Shown in pieces: positions 8,228 through 16,153 of a stretch of 42,334 nucleotides of DNA (the first letter of the stretch is position 1; each line of letters begins with the position of its first letter). The stretch lies in assembly GCA_045532255.1 (NCBI GenBank), contig JAZSFO010000003.1, forward strand, positions 1 to 42,334, written 5' to 3'. The DNA is from RGIG8748 sp045532255. Its GTDB lineage: Bacteria; Bacillota; Clostridia; UMGS1810. The position numbers and the translations under genes were made by a program. The notes beneath the pieces are model-generated. The model was given only the letters and a program-made list of their open reading frames with translations, was not told the origin of the DNA and made no database searches.

Positions 8228-8740
8228 ATCATCAGTAACAAAGAAATGTTGATTAATGATGAAATCAAAGAAAAAGAAGTCAGACTTATTGGTTCGGACG
8301 GCACACAGCTTGGAATTCATTCATTGTCAGATGCCAAAGCAAAGGCAGATGCAAGCAATATGGATCTTGTTCTTATTGCACCGCAGGCAAAACCGCCCGC
8401 ATGCAAGATAATGGACTACGGTAAGTACAAGTTCGAACAGGGCAAGAGAGAAAAGGAAGCCAGGAAGAATCAGAAGGTTGTCAATATCAAGGAAGTACGC
8501 ATTACTCCCTCGATAGATGTACATGACTTTAACACAAAGGTTAATCAGACAGTCAAGTTCTTGAAATCCGGTGATAAGGTTAAGGTTACCGTAAGGTTCA
8601 GAGGTCGAGAGCTTCACCACGCGCAGCTCGGTATGGACTTGCTCAGCAAGTTTGCCGATGCCGTAGCAGAGGTTGGAACTGTCGAAAAGGCTGCTAAACT
8701 TGAAGGCAGAAATATGACTATGGTGGTCGTGCCCAAATAA
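8228..8740 (+). CDS. infC: Translation initiation factor IF-3, AUC start codon
   Basis: IF-3 binds the 30S subunit and checks start codons. The protein has the N-terminal domain (LINDEIKEKEVRLIG near the start), the family signature KPPACKIMDYGKYKFEQ, and the C-terminal domain with KVTVRFRGREL. The first ATG in frame is at 8246, but the only good ribosome binding site, GGAGG at 8217-8221, is 24 nt from it. Two adjacent ATC codons at 8228 and 8231 sit 6 and 9 nt after that site, and the translation then begins like other Firmicutes IF-3 proteins (MIS-K-like). Non-AUG starts (AUU, AUC, AUA) are the rule for infC and allow IF-3 to repress its own synthesis. I place the start at 8228; 8231 is possible. 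Confidence 0.93.
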   Translation: MISNKEMLINDEIKEKEVRLIGSDGTQLGIHSLSDAKAKADASNMDLVLIAPQAKPPACKIMDYGKYKFEQGKREKEARKNQKVVNIKEVRITPSIDVHDFNTKVNQTVKFLKSGDKVKVTVRFRGRELHHAQLGMDLLSKFADAVAEVGTVEKAAKLEGRNMTMVVVPK

Positions 8741-8775
8741 TTTAATATCCAATATTCGGAAGGAGTGTAAATGCA

Positions 8776-8973
8776 ATGCCCAAAATCAAAACTCACAGAG
8801 GTGCTGCAAAGAGATTCGGTCTTACAAAGAATGGCAAGGTAAAGCTCAACCAGGCTTTTAGAAGACACATTTTAACCAAGAAAAGCACAAAGAGAAAGAG
8901 AGCTTTAAGAAAGCAGGCATATGCTGCTAAAGCAAATGCAGCTACAATCAAGAGACTGATACTTTATAAATAA
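8776..8973 (+). CDS. rpmI: 50S ribosomal protein L35
   Basis: A basic 65-residue protein beginning MPKIKTHRGAAKRF and containing RRHILTKKSTKRKR, both diagnostic for L35. AAGGAG precedes the ATG. It is the middle gene of infC-rpmI-rplT and part of the large ribosomal subunit. Confidence 0.98.
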   Translation: MPKIKTHRGAAKRFGLTKNGKVKLNQAFRRHILTKKSTKRKRALRKQAYAAKANAATIKRLILYK

Positions 8974-8994
8974 AATTTAGGGAGGCGTTTTAAG

Positions 8995-9351
8995 ATGGCT
9001 AGAGTAAAAGGCGCTATGGCTACAAGAAAGAGACATAAGAGAGTATTAAAGCTTGCTAAGGGTTACAGAGGTGCCAAGAGCAAACTTTTCAGAACTGCAA
9101 AACAGGCAGTTATGAAATCTTTGTCTTATGCATATATCGGCAGAAAGCAGAAGAAGAGAGATTTCAGAAGACTTTGGATTACAAGAATAAGTGCTGCTTG
9201 CAAGATGAACGGCACAACATATTCCAAATTCATGAACGGTCTTAAGAAAGCAGATATCAACATGAACAGAAAGATGCTTTCCGAGATTGCAATTGCAGAT
9301 CCTGCTGCTTTTACCGAATTGGTAGAAAAGGCAAATGCTGCTCTTAACTAA
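8995..9351 (+). CDS. rplT: 50S ribosomal protein L20
   Basis: A basic 118-residue protein with the L20 signatures KGYRGAKSKLFRTAKQ and YAYIGRKQKKRDFRRLWI. L20 binds 23S rRNA early in 50S assembly and, in Firmicutes, also represses this operon through its leader RNA. GGGAGG lies upstream of the ATG. A strong terminator follows. Confidence 0.98.
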   Translation: MARVKGAMATRKRHKRVLKLAKGYRGAKSKLFRTAKQAVMKSLSYAYIGRKQKKRDFRRLWITRISAACKMNGTTYSKFMNGLKKADINMNRKMLSEIAIADPAAFTELVEKANAALN

Positions 9352-9371
9352 TAACATAGCATAATTTTAAG

Positions 9372-9409
9372 AGGAATGTTAAAAACTTTGATTTTTAACA
9401 TTCCTTTTT
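9372..9409 (+). terminator. Intrinsic terminator after rplT
   Basis: A 14-bp perfect stem (9372-9385 with 9392-9405) with a 6-nt loop and a T run ends the infC operon. Confidence 0.92.
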
Positions 9410-9455
9410 GCGTTTTGGGAAAAACAATTTGTCGAAGACCCATTTAATATTTGCC

Positions 9456-9484
9456 TTGCAAAGACGGCAATTATCTGTTATACT
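9456..9484 (+). promoter_or_regulatory. Sigma-A-type promoter of the SpoU-cdaA operon
   Basis: -35 TTGCAA (9456-9461), a 17-bp spacer, and -10 TATACT (9479-9484). It lies 37 bp upstream of the methyltransferase start and after the rplT terminator. Confidence 0.7.
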
Positions 9485-9520
9485 AAAGAAGTATGAGAAT
9501 AAGTTGTAAGGGTGTAATTT

Positions 9521-10294
9521 ATGATAAGGATAGAAAGTACATCAAATTCAATATTTAAGCAGACAAAAAAACTTCTTTCATCATCAAACCGCCGAAAATC
9601 AGGCTTGTTTCTGGTTGAGGGGGAACGAATTGTAAAAGACGCACTGGGTCTTGGTGCTAAGCTGGAATACATATTGTTAAGCGAGACATATCAAAAGGAA
9701 AGAGAATGTAATTTTGACGGACAAAAGGTATATCTTCTTACAGATAGGCTTTTTGATGAGCTTAAATCTACGGTCAACAGCCAGGGTATCATGGCGGTCT
9801 CAAAATATACAGACAGTCCGTCGGATGAGATAAATTACTCGAGGGGTCTCTATCTTTATCTTGATTCTGTTACAGACCCCGGAAATATGGGAACTATCAT
9901 CCGCAGTGCCGCGGCATTCGGTGTAGACGCAGTTGTGCTTTCCAAGGGCTGTGTCGATGTGTTTAATCCCAAGGTTATCCGTTCTACCATGTCGGGAATT
10001 TTTTCTATGAAGCTTTATTTTGATAAGGATAATATTCTGGAGGAGTTCAGGGAAAACGGATATCAGATTATTGGCACATTTCCGTCGGATGCGGTCTCAA
10101 GCAGGGATTTTTGCTATTCTGACAAATGTATTATTGTTATGGGAAATGAGGCAAACGGCATTTGCGCTGATACGGAAAAAATGTGTACACACAGAGTATC
10201 AATACCTATGACAGAGGATGCAGAGTCACTCAATGTTTCTGTTGCCTGCGGTATCCTCCTGTACGAAGCATACACAAAAACGAAGGGAGCCTGA
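9521..10294 (+). CDS. TrmH/SpoU family RNA 2'-O-ribose methyltransferase
   Basis: A 257-residue protein with an N-terminal substrate-binding domain (SGLFLVEGERIVKDAL) and a C-terminal SPOUT knot domain. The three SpoU motifs are present: motif 1 DPGNMGTIIRSAAAFG, motif 2 IIVMGNEANGI, and motif 3 IPMTEDAESLNVSVA. It methylates a ribose 2'-hydroxyl using S-adenosylmethionine. Domain order resembles RlmB-type 23S rRNA enzymes, but the target nucleotide cannot be read from sequence. It is first in a run of six same-strand genes and ends 3 bp before the alcohol dehydrogenase gene. Confidence 0.92.
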   Translation: MIRIESTSNSIFKQTKKLLSSSNRRKSGLFLVEGERIVKDALGLGAKLEYILLSETYQKERECNFDGQKVYLLTDRLFDELKSTVNSQGIMAVSKYTDSPSDEINYSRGLYLYLDSVTDPGNMGTIIRSAAAFGVDAVVLSKGCVDVFNPKVIRSTMSGIFSMKLYFDKDNILEEFRENGYQIIGTFPSDAVSSRDFCYSDKCIIVMGNEANGICADTEKMCTHRVSIPMTEDAESLNVSVACGILLYEAYTKTKGA

Positions 10295-10297
10295 TAT

Positions 10298-11479
10298 ATG
10301 CGTAAATTTGAATACTATGCACCCACAAGGGTAATATTCGGAAAGGATACACATCACAGGGTCGGAGAAGTTATAAAGGAATACGGCTTTAAGAAAATAA
10401 TGCTTCATTACGGTCAGAATTCTATTAAGAGTACAGGCCTTTATGACGAAATAACCGAGTCTCTCAAAAAAGCAGGAATATCCTATTGCGAGCTGGGAGG
10501 GGTAGAACCTAATCCCAAGCTTTCTATGGTAAAAAAAGGTACAGAACTTGCAAAGAAAGAGGGAGCGGAGCTTATCCTTGCAGTAGGCGGCGGAAGTGCG
10601 ATAGATTCTGCCAAGCTTATTGCGGTTGCGGCATTAAGTGACAGAGACCCATGGGACTTTTCGTCAAAGAGGGCGGATGCCGATAAGGCACTTCCCATTG
10701 CTACTGTTCTTACTCTTGCCGCTTCAGGAAGCGAGATGAGTGCTTCGTGCGTTATTACAAACGAGGATGGTATGCTCAAACGAGGATTTGGGAGCAAACA
10801 CATAAGACCGCTATTTTCAATATGCAACCCATGTCTTACATATACGGTAGGACCGTACCAGACGGCATGCGGAATTGTAGATATAATGATGCACACTCTG
10901 GAGAGGTTTTTTACAACAAGCGAGCCGTTTGCGATTACAGATGAGATGGCAGAGGGTGTGCTCAGAGCAGTAATAAAAGCAGGAAGAGATGTTATGTCAG
11001 ATCCCGAGGATTATGAAGCAAGGGCAAATCTTATGTGGGCAGGCTCATTATCGCACAACGACCTCACGCATATGGGTACGGATTTTGTTCTTGTATGCCA
11101 TCAGCTTGAGCACGAACTAAGCGGTATGTACGACTGTGTAAGCCATGGTGCAGGACTAAGTGTCATATATCCTGCATGGGCAAAGTATATATATAAATAT
11201 AATCCCGGGCGTTTTAGCCGTCTGGCAGTAAATGTATGCAAAGTAAACCCCGAGGGCAAGGACGATATAACTCTTGCCATGGAGGGAATAGAGTACATAG
11301 AAAACTATTTCCGAAGTCTTGGAATGCCCACAAGACTTTCTGAGCTGGGCGTGGATATTACGGATGAGGCAATTGACGAAATGAGCGAAAAATGTACATT
11401 TTTCGGCAAAAGAGAGATACTTGATTACCGTATGCTAGGCAAGGAAGAAATAAAGGCGATATTTAATCTTGCAAAATAG
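10298..11479 (+). CDS. Iron-containing alcohol dehydrogenase (butanol dehydrogenase-like)
   Basis: A 393-residue group III alcohol dehydrogenase. The nucleotide-binding GGGS lies at residues 97-100 with Asp103 nearby (GGGSAIDSAK). Likely metal ligands are Asp195, His199, His268 and His283, the last in VSHGAGL, spaced as in YqhD/BdhA enzymes. These enzymes reduce aldehydes to alcohols with NAD(P)H in fermentation or detoxification. The product of this one cannot be assigned. It starts 3 bp after the methyltransferase with a GGGAG upstream, so it is co-transcribed with genes of unrelated function. Confidence 0.93.
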   Translation: MRKFEYYAPTRVIFGKDTHHRVGEVIKEYGFKKIMLHYGQNSIKSTGLYDEITESLKKAGISYCELGGVEPNPKLSMVKKGTELAKKEGAELILAVGGGSAIDSAKLIAVAALSDRDPWDFSSKRADADKALPIATVLTLAASGSEMSASCVITNEDGMLKRGFGSKHIRPLFSICNPCLTYTVGPYQTACGIVDIMMHTLERFFTTSEPFAITDEMAEGVLRAVIKAGRDVMSDPEDYEARANLMWAGSLSHNDLTHMGTDFVLVCHQLEHELSGMYDCVSHGAGLSVIYPAWAKYIYKYNPGRFSRLAVNVCKVNPEGKDDITLAMEGIEYIENYFRSLGMPTRLSELGVDITDEAIDEMSEKCTFFGKREILDYRMLGKEEIKAIFNLAK

Positions 11480-11505
11480 AAAATAAATAAAAAGGAGTAT
11501 TTGTT

Positions 11506-12357
11506 ATGGGAGAAGTATGGACAGCCCTTATACAAAATCTTCGGCTTATAAGGGTCAGGGATATTTGTGATATAGTAATAGTTGCTTGTGTTATATACGG
11601 CGGAATAAGCCTTGTAAGAAAGACCCGCGCCGCACAGCTTGTAAAGGGTATAATTGCATTAGTTATTGCCGCAGAGGTATCGGACTGGCTGGACCTTAAT
11701 GCAATTAGCTATTTGCTTTCCAGTACACTTCAGGTAGGTGTGCTTGCTATTATTATAATGTTTCAGCCGGAGATACGCCGTGCACTTGAAAAGATAGGAA
11801 ACACAACGGCAGCAGGACAGTTTTTCTCATCTGAGGACAGCCCCGAGAAGATGGCGGAGGAAATTTGCGAGGCAGCATCATATATGTCAGAGCACAAGAT
11901 AGGTTCTTTGATTATATTAGAGCGTACGACAAAGCTCGGAGACATCATGAAGTCGGGCACAATGCTCGATGCCAGATTATCCTCACAGCTTCTTATAAAT
12001 ATATTTATGTCCAATACGCCCCTGCATGACGGTGCCGCAATTGTGAGCGACAACAGAATTAAGGCAGGAGCATGCTTCCTTCCGCTCACACAGAACAACA
12101 GCTTTTCAAAGGAGCTTGGAACAAGACACAGAGCGGCAATCGGTATTTCTGAGGTTGCGGACTCAATAAGTATAGTTGTATCCGAAGAGACAGGAAAGAT
12201 ATCTGTTGCAAAGGACGGCGAGCTTAAGCGTAATATAACCCCCGAGGAGCTTGGAAAAATTATAGTCAAGGAGCTTGGCAACAATGATGCGGACGGTCAG
12301 ATGCCAAAGCTTACCTTTGTGAACAAAATTATAGGTCTGGCGGTGAAGAAGAAATGA
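11506..12357 (+). CDS. cdaA: Membrane diadenylate cyclase CdaA
   Basis: CdaA makes cyclic di-AMP from two ATP. Residues 20-85 contain about three membrane helices, followed by a linker and the DAC domain from about residue 100. The active-site motifs DGA at 175-177 and RHR at 207-209 (GTRHRAAIG) are intact. The protein length (283) matches CdaA. AAGGAG precedes the ATG. It overlaps cdaR by 4 bp (ATGA), the usual pairing in Firmicutes; glmM, often third in this operon, is absent and nth follows instead. Confidence 0.97.
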   Translation: MGEVWTALIQNLRLIRVRDICDIVIVACVIYGGISLVRKTRAAQLVKGIIALVIAAEVSDWLDLNAISYLLSSTLQVGVLAIIIMFQPEIRRALEKIGNTTAAGQFFSSEDSPEKMAEEICEAASYMSEHKIGSLIILERTTKLGDIMKSGTMLDARLSSQLLINIFMSNTPLHDGAAIVSDNRIKAGACFLPLTQNNSFSKELGTRHRAAIGISEVADSISIVVSEETGKISVAKDGELKRNITPEELGKIIVKELGNNDADGQMPKLTFVNKIIGLAVKKK

Positions 12358-13304
12358 AGAAAATATTTGAATCAAATTGGTTTCTCATTACAGCATCTGT
12401 ACTTTGTGCCATACTTATATGGGTATATGTTGTATACGAAATCAACCCCATGTTTGAGACCACAATCAAGAATGTTCCGATTAACTATGTCAAATATTCT
12501 CAGGACTTTATGAGCGGCAAGCTGGCTGTACTTTCTGAAAGCAACAATACTGTAAATGTCAGGATAAAAGGAAAGAGAACCACTCTTTCAAGGGTCAAGA
12601 GGGACTCTGTATACTGCAGTGTTAACATGAACGATGTCAATGTTGCAGGAACACACAAAATTCCTATAACAGTTTCTTTTGATATATCGGGAGTTGAGCT
12701 TGTATCAAAGGACCCCTACAATGTTACCGTTCAGGTGGATAAGGTAGTGACGAGGGAGCTTGATATCAAGGTAGAAACAAAGGGAACACCTGCCGAGGGA
12801 TACATCTATGACAGTATAGAGTATGCAACGGACAAAATCCGCATAACAGGGGCAAAGAGTGTAGTGGACAAGGTAAAATCAGCCAAAATCAGTGTTGATA
12901 TATCAGGAAAGACCGATTCGCAAAACGGCAGATATAAGATAATGCTCTTAGACAGCAACGGCAATCAGATAACAGATGACGGCATAAGCCAGAATATATC
13001 TTATGTGGAGCTTAAGTGCAATATATTAAGATTAAAGGAGCTTCCCGTTGAGGTGAACTTAAGCGACAAAACTCAATACAACGGAAAAAAGGTCAGCGTA
13101 AAAGAAGTTAATCCGTCCAAAATTGCGGTTTTGGGAAGCAAAAATGTTCTCTCGGGCATAGAGAGCCTTGCTACAGAAAAGGTAAGGACATCTTATATTA
13201 AGGACGGGGACAAGATAACTGTTAATCTGGAGGAGCTTCCTCCGAATGTAAAGCTTGAAAACGAGGAGCAGACGGCGGTAGAGGTTACTTTTGAAGTAAA
13301 ATAA
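12354..13304 (+). CDS. cdaR: CdaA regulator CdaR (YbbR-domain protein)
   Basis: A 316-residue protein with one N-terminal membrane anchor (residues about 8-28, FLITASVLCAILIWVYVVY) and an extracytoplasmic part made of about three YbbR repeats. The repeats show patterns such as NVPINYV, DIKVETKGTPAEGY and LPVEVNLS. YbbR proteins bind and modulate CdaA, and the ATGA overlap with cdaA supports this pairing. No catalytic motif is expected or seen. Confidence 0.92.
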   Translation: MKKIFESNWFLITASVLCAILIWVYVVYEINPMFETTIKNVPINYVKYSQDFMSGKLAVLSESNNTVNVRIKGKRTTLSRVKRDSVYCSVNMNDVNVAGTHKIPITVSFDISGVELVSKDPYNVTVQVDKVVTRELDIKVETKGTPAEGYIYDSIEYATDKIRITGAKSVVDKVKSAKISVDISGKTDSQNGRYKIMLLDSNGNQITDDGISQNISYVELKCNILRLKELPVEVNLSDKTQYNGKKVSVKEVNPSKIAVLGSKNVLSGIESLATEKVRTSYIKDGDKITVNLEELPPNVKLENEEQTAVEVTFEVK

Positions 13305-13319
13305 TACGGAGCAGATATT

Positions 13320-13955
13320 ATGAACAAAAAAGAAAGGGCATATCTTTTGCAAGAGGTATTTGACAAGGTTTACAGCGATGCAAAGTGTTCTCTTGATTAT
13401 GAGACAGAGCATCAGCTTCTTGTTGCGGTACAGCTTTCCGCACAGTGTACAGATGCGAGGGTGAATATTGTAACAAAGGAGCTTTTCAAAAGATACAGAA
13501 GCGTAGGGGATTTTGCCAATGCGGATTTGATTGAGCTGGAAGGCTATATCAAGTCCTGCGGTTTTTACCGAAACAAAGCAAAAAACATTATAGAATCATC
13601 AAGACAGATAACAGAGAGGCATAACGGCAGAGTTCCGTCCACAATGGAAGAGCTTACAGCACTTGCAGGAGTAGGACGCAAAACAGCAAATCTGATACTT
13701 GGAGATGTTTTCAAAAAGCCGTCTGCGGTTGTGGTGGATACTCATTGTATCAGACTTTCTAACCGTTTTGGGCTTGTTTCGGACAAGGACCCCGTAAGGA
13801 TAGAAAAGGCACTCAGAAAGATACTTGATCCCGAGTCCTCGGCAAGATTTTGCCATCAGCTTGTGTATCACGGCAGAGCAGTATGTACGGCAAGAAAGCC
13901 TAAGTGCACAGAATGTCCCGTAAACCATTTGTGCAAAAGGATTGATGTAATATGA
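13320..13955 (+). CDS. nth: Endonuclease III
   Basis: A 211-residue bifunctional DNA glycosylase/AP lyase that removes oxidised pyrimidines. The helix-hairpin-helix is LAGVGRKTANLIL with the catalytic lysine in GRKTA, and the catalytic aspartate is in VVDTH. The [4Fe-4S] cluster cysteines at the C-terminus have the spacing C-x6-C-x2-C-x5-C (CTARKPKCTECPVNHLC). It starts 15 bp after cdaR and overlaps the next gene by 4 bp. Confidence 0.97.
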   Translation: MNKKERAYLLQEVFDKVYSDAKCSLDYETEHQLLVAVQLSAQCTDARVNIVTKELFKRYRSVGDFANADLIELEGYIKSCGFYRNKAKNIIESSRQITERHNGRVPSTMEELTALAGVGRKTANLILGDVFKKPSAVVVDTHCIRLSNRFGLVSDKDPVRIEKALRKILDPESSARFCHQLVYHGRAVCTARKPKCTECPVNHLCKRIDVI

Positions 13956-14992
13956 ATAAAAGACTTAGCTTGCTCAAAAAATATATAGACGAAAATAATC
14001 TTTCCTGCGTAATAATTACCGACAGAAAAAGCATGAGATATCTTTGTTCCTATACGGGCGAGGGATATCTGATTATTACAAAAGATAAGGATTATCTTGT
14101 TACCGATTTTCGCTATACCGAGCAGGCATCTCTTCAGGCAGAGGGCTTTGAGATATGCGACATAGCTGATACTGATATTAAGAATAAGTTTGGCGGACTT
14201 GATAGGGCAGGCTTTGAGGACTTAAATATCAGCTATTCCTCGTACAGAAAGTTTGCGGATGTTTTCTCTGAGCTTGTACCTATGGGAAATATCCTTCTTG
14301 ATATGCGTTCTGTCAAAGACAGCGAGGAAATAGAGGCTATTCGTATAGCAGAAGAAATAGGGGATAAGACATTTAATCACATACTGGAATATATAAAACC
14401 CGATGTATCCGAAAGAGACATAGCACTTGAGATAGAGTATCATATGAGAAGCCTCGGGGCAGACGGTCCTGCATTTGACAGCGTTGTTGCAACGGGAGCA
14501 CACGGAGCAATGCCCCATGCCGAGCCGGATGATAGGAAAATCCAAAAAGGAGACATGGTTGTTCTTGACTTTGGCTGTATGTATAGGGGCTACTGCGGTG
14601 ATATGACCCGTACAGTATGTGTGGGCAGGGCAGAGGCAGGAATGAAAAAGATATATGATACAGTTCTTAGAGCACAGCTTTCCTGTCTTGACATGGTAAG
14701 GGCAGGAGAGACGGGAGCGAATATCCACAACAATGCACTTGCAATAATAGAAGCGGAATTTCCAAAGACATTCGGACACGGGCTCGGACACGGTGTGGGT
14801 CTCAATGTTCATGAAAGTCCCAACCTTTCGCCAAGAAATACAAATCCGCTTGTTAAAGGAAGTGTCGTAACCGTTGAACCGGGCATATATATTCCTGGAT
14901 ATTGCGGTGTCAGAATAGAGGATTTGGTAGTTGTTGAGGACGGGGGATATACTAATCTCACATTTTCTCCCAAAAAACTTATTGAATTGTAG
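13952..14992 (+). CDS. M24 family Xaa-Pro aminopeptidase
   Basis: A 346-residue creatinase-fold peptidase with an N-terminal creatinase-N domain (residues 1-120) and a C-terminal M24 metallopeptidase domain. Metal ligands are visible in LDFGCMYRGYCGDMTR (two Asp), GHGLGHGVGLNVHE (His), VEPGIYI (Glu) and VRIEDLV (Glu). It cleaves N-terminal residues before proline in the cytoplasm. Its ATG overlaps the nth stop. In many Firmicutes this gene directly precedes efp, as here, although efp also has its own promoter. Confidence 0.94.
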   Translation: MNKRLSLLKKYIDENNLSCVIITDRKSMRYLCSYTGEGYLIITKDKDYLVTDFRYTEQASLQAEGFEICDIADTDIKNKFGGLDRAGFEDLNISYSSYRKFADVFSELVPMGNILLDMRSVKDSEEIEAIRIAEEIGDKTFNHILEYIKPDVSERDIALEIEYHMRSLGADGPAFDSVVATGAHGAMPHAEPDDRKIQKGDMVVLDFGCMYRGYCGDMTRTVCVGRAEAGMKKIYDTVLRAQLSCLDMVRAGETGANIHNNALAIIEAEFPKTFGHGLGHGVGLNVHESPNLSPRNTNPLVKGSVVTVEPGIYIPGYCGVRIEDLVVVEDGGYTNLTFSPKKLIEL

Positions 14993-15021
14993 GATAAAAT
15001 GGTATTTTTTGAAAAAAGTAC

Positions 15022-15050
15022 TTGAAAAATGTCATAATATTTAGTACAAT
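15022..15050 (+). promoter_or_regulatory. Sigma-A-type promoter of efp
   Basis: -35 TTGAAA (15022-15027), a 17-bp spacer, and -10 TACAAT (15045-15050), 42 bp upstream of the efp start. Confidence 0.8.
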
Positions 15051-15092
15051 AATGTTATATCTATATAATTGAATAATCGGAGGTATATGATA

Positions 15093-15650
15093 ATGATTAC
15101 AGCAGGAGATTTTAGAAACGGAAAAACATTTGAATTTGAAGGCGGAGTTTGGCAGATAGTTGAATTCCAGCATGTTAAACCCGGAAAGGGAGCTGCTTTC
15201 GTAAGAACCAAGATTAAGAATGTAATTACAGGTTCAGTTGTAGAAAAGACATTCAGACCTACAGAAAAGTTTGAAGAAGCATTTATCGAAAGAAGAAAAA
15301 TGCAGTATTCTTATATAGACGGTACTCTTTACTACTTCATGGATATGGAAACATTTGACATGCTTCCCATCAATGCGGACCTTATTGAAAATAAAATGAA
15401 GTTCGTCAAAGAAAATGATGAATGTATGATTCTCTCATTTAAGGGCAATGTATTTGATATAGAACCCCCCACATTCGTAGAGCTTACTGTTACAGAAACA
15501 GAGCCCGGATTTAAGGGAGACACATCCACAGGTGCTACAAAGCCCTGTACAGTAGAAACAGGTGCTCAGATTATGGTTCCTCTCTTTATCGATAACGGCG
15601 ATGTAATCCGTATTGATACAAGAACAGGCGAATATATGGAAAGAGCATAA
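15093..15650 (+). CDS. efp: Elongation factor P
   Basis: A 185-residue protein with the KOW-like N-terminal domain (MITAGDFRNGKTFEFEG), then HVKPGKGAAFVRTKIKN, whose lysine at residue 32 is the position modified in other EF-P proteins. Two OB domains follow, ending in the signature VIRIDTRTGEYMERA. EF-P relieves ribosome stalling at polyproline. I choose ATG 15093, nine nt after GGAGG; an ATG 6 nt earlier would be only 3 nt from that site. No modification enzyme is nearby. Confidence 0.97.
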   Translation: MITAGDFRNGKTFEFEGGVWQIVEFQHVKPGKGAAFVRTKIKNVITGSVVEKTFRPTEKFEEAFIERRKMQYSYIDGTLYYFMDMETFDMLPINADLIENKMKFVKENDECMILSFKGNVFDIEPPTFVELTVTETEPGFKGDTSTGATKPCTVETGAQIMVPLFIDNGDVIRIDTRTGEYMERA

Positions 15651-15671
15651 TTTAACAGGGAGTGTAATAAT

Positions 15672-16097
15672 ATGGAAAATATTTCAAAGCAGATTGCATA
15701 CCTCAGAGGTCTTATGGACGGACTTGATTATGATGACAACAGTAAGGAAGGCAGAATATTCGAATGTATTCTCGGTGTTCTTGATGAGATAGATGCTTCT
15801 ATCGATGACCTCTATGATTATCAGGATGAGCTTGCAGAGCAGGTAGATATCATAGATGAGGATCTTGCTGCTATCGAGAGCGAGTTTGCAGATGAGTGCG
15901 ATGGCGATTGCTGTTCATGTGATTGTGATTGCGAAGACGAAGATGACTTGGAATATTACGAGCTGGATTGCCCCGGTTGCGGTGAGACAATCTGTCTTGA
16001 TGAGGACTTCTTTGACGGCGATGATGATATCGTATGTCCCAATTGCGGAGAGAATATCGAAATCGACTTTGACGACGAAGAACTTGACGAAGAATAA
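15672..16097 (+). CDS. CD1247-like acidic zinc-ribbon protein
   Basis: A 141-residue very acidic protein. The N-terminal half (1-75) is helical (ISKQIAYLRGLMDGLDYDD) and resembles the CD1247 N-terminal domain found beside efp in clostridia. A central cysteine-rich stretch, CDGDCCSCDCDCEDEDD, is followed by a zinc ribbon with paired CPGCG and CPNCG knuckles at about residues 101 and 123, and an acidic tail. It starts 21 bp after efp and shares its promoter. Function is unknown; conservation of position suggests a translation-related role, which is an inference. Confidence 0.82.
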   Translation: MENISKQIAYLRGLMDGLDYDDNSKEGRIFECILGVLDEIDASIDDLYDYQDELAEQVDIIDEDLAAIESEFADECDGDCCSCDCDCEDEDDLEYYELDCPGCGETICLDEDFFDGDDDIVCPNCGENIEIDFDDEELDEE

Positions 16098-16105
16098 TAT
16101 ATATT

Positions 16106-16148
16106 AAAACACCTCTGCTGAGCAGGATGCTCGGCAGAGGTGTTTTTT
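16106..16148. terminator. Bidirectional intrinsic terminator
   Basis: A long GC-rich stem with one G-U pair (16106-16123 with 16128-16146) and a short GGA-type loop is flanked by A and T tracts. It separates the efp unit from the convergent S41 peptidase gene. Confidence 0.92.
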
Positions 16149-16153
16149 TGCCT

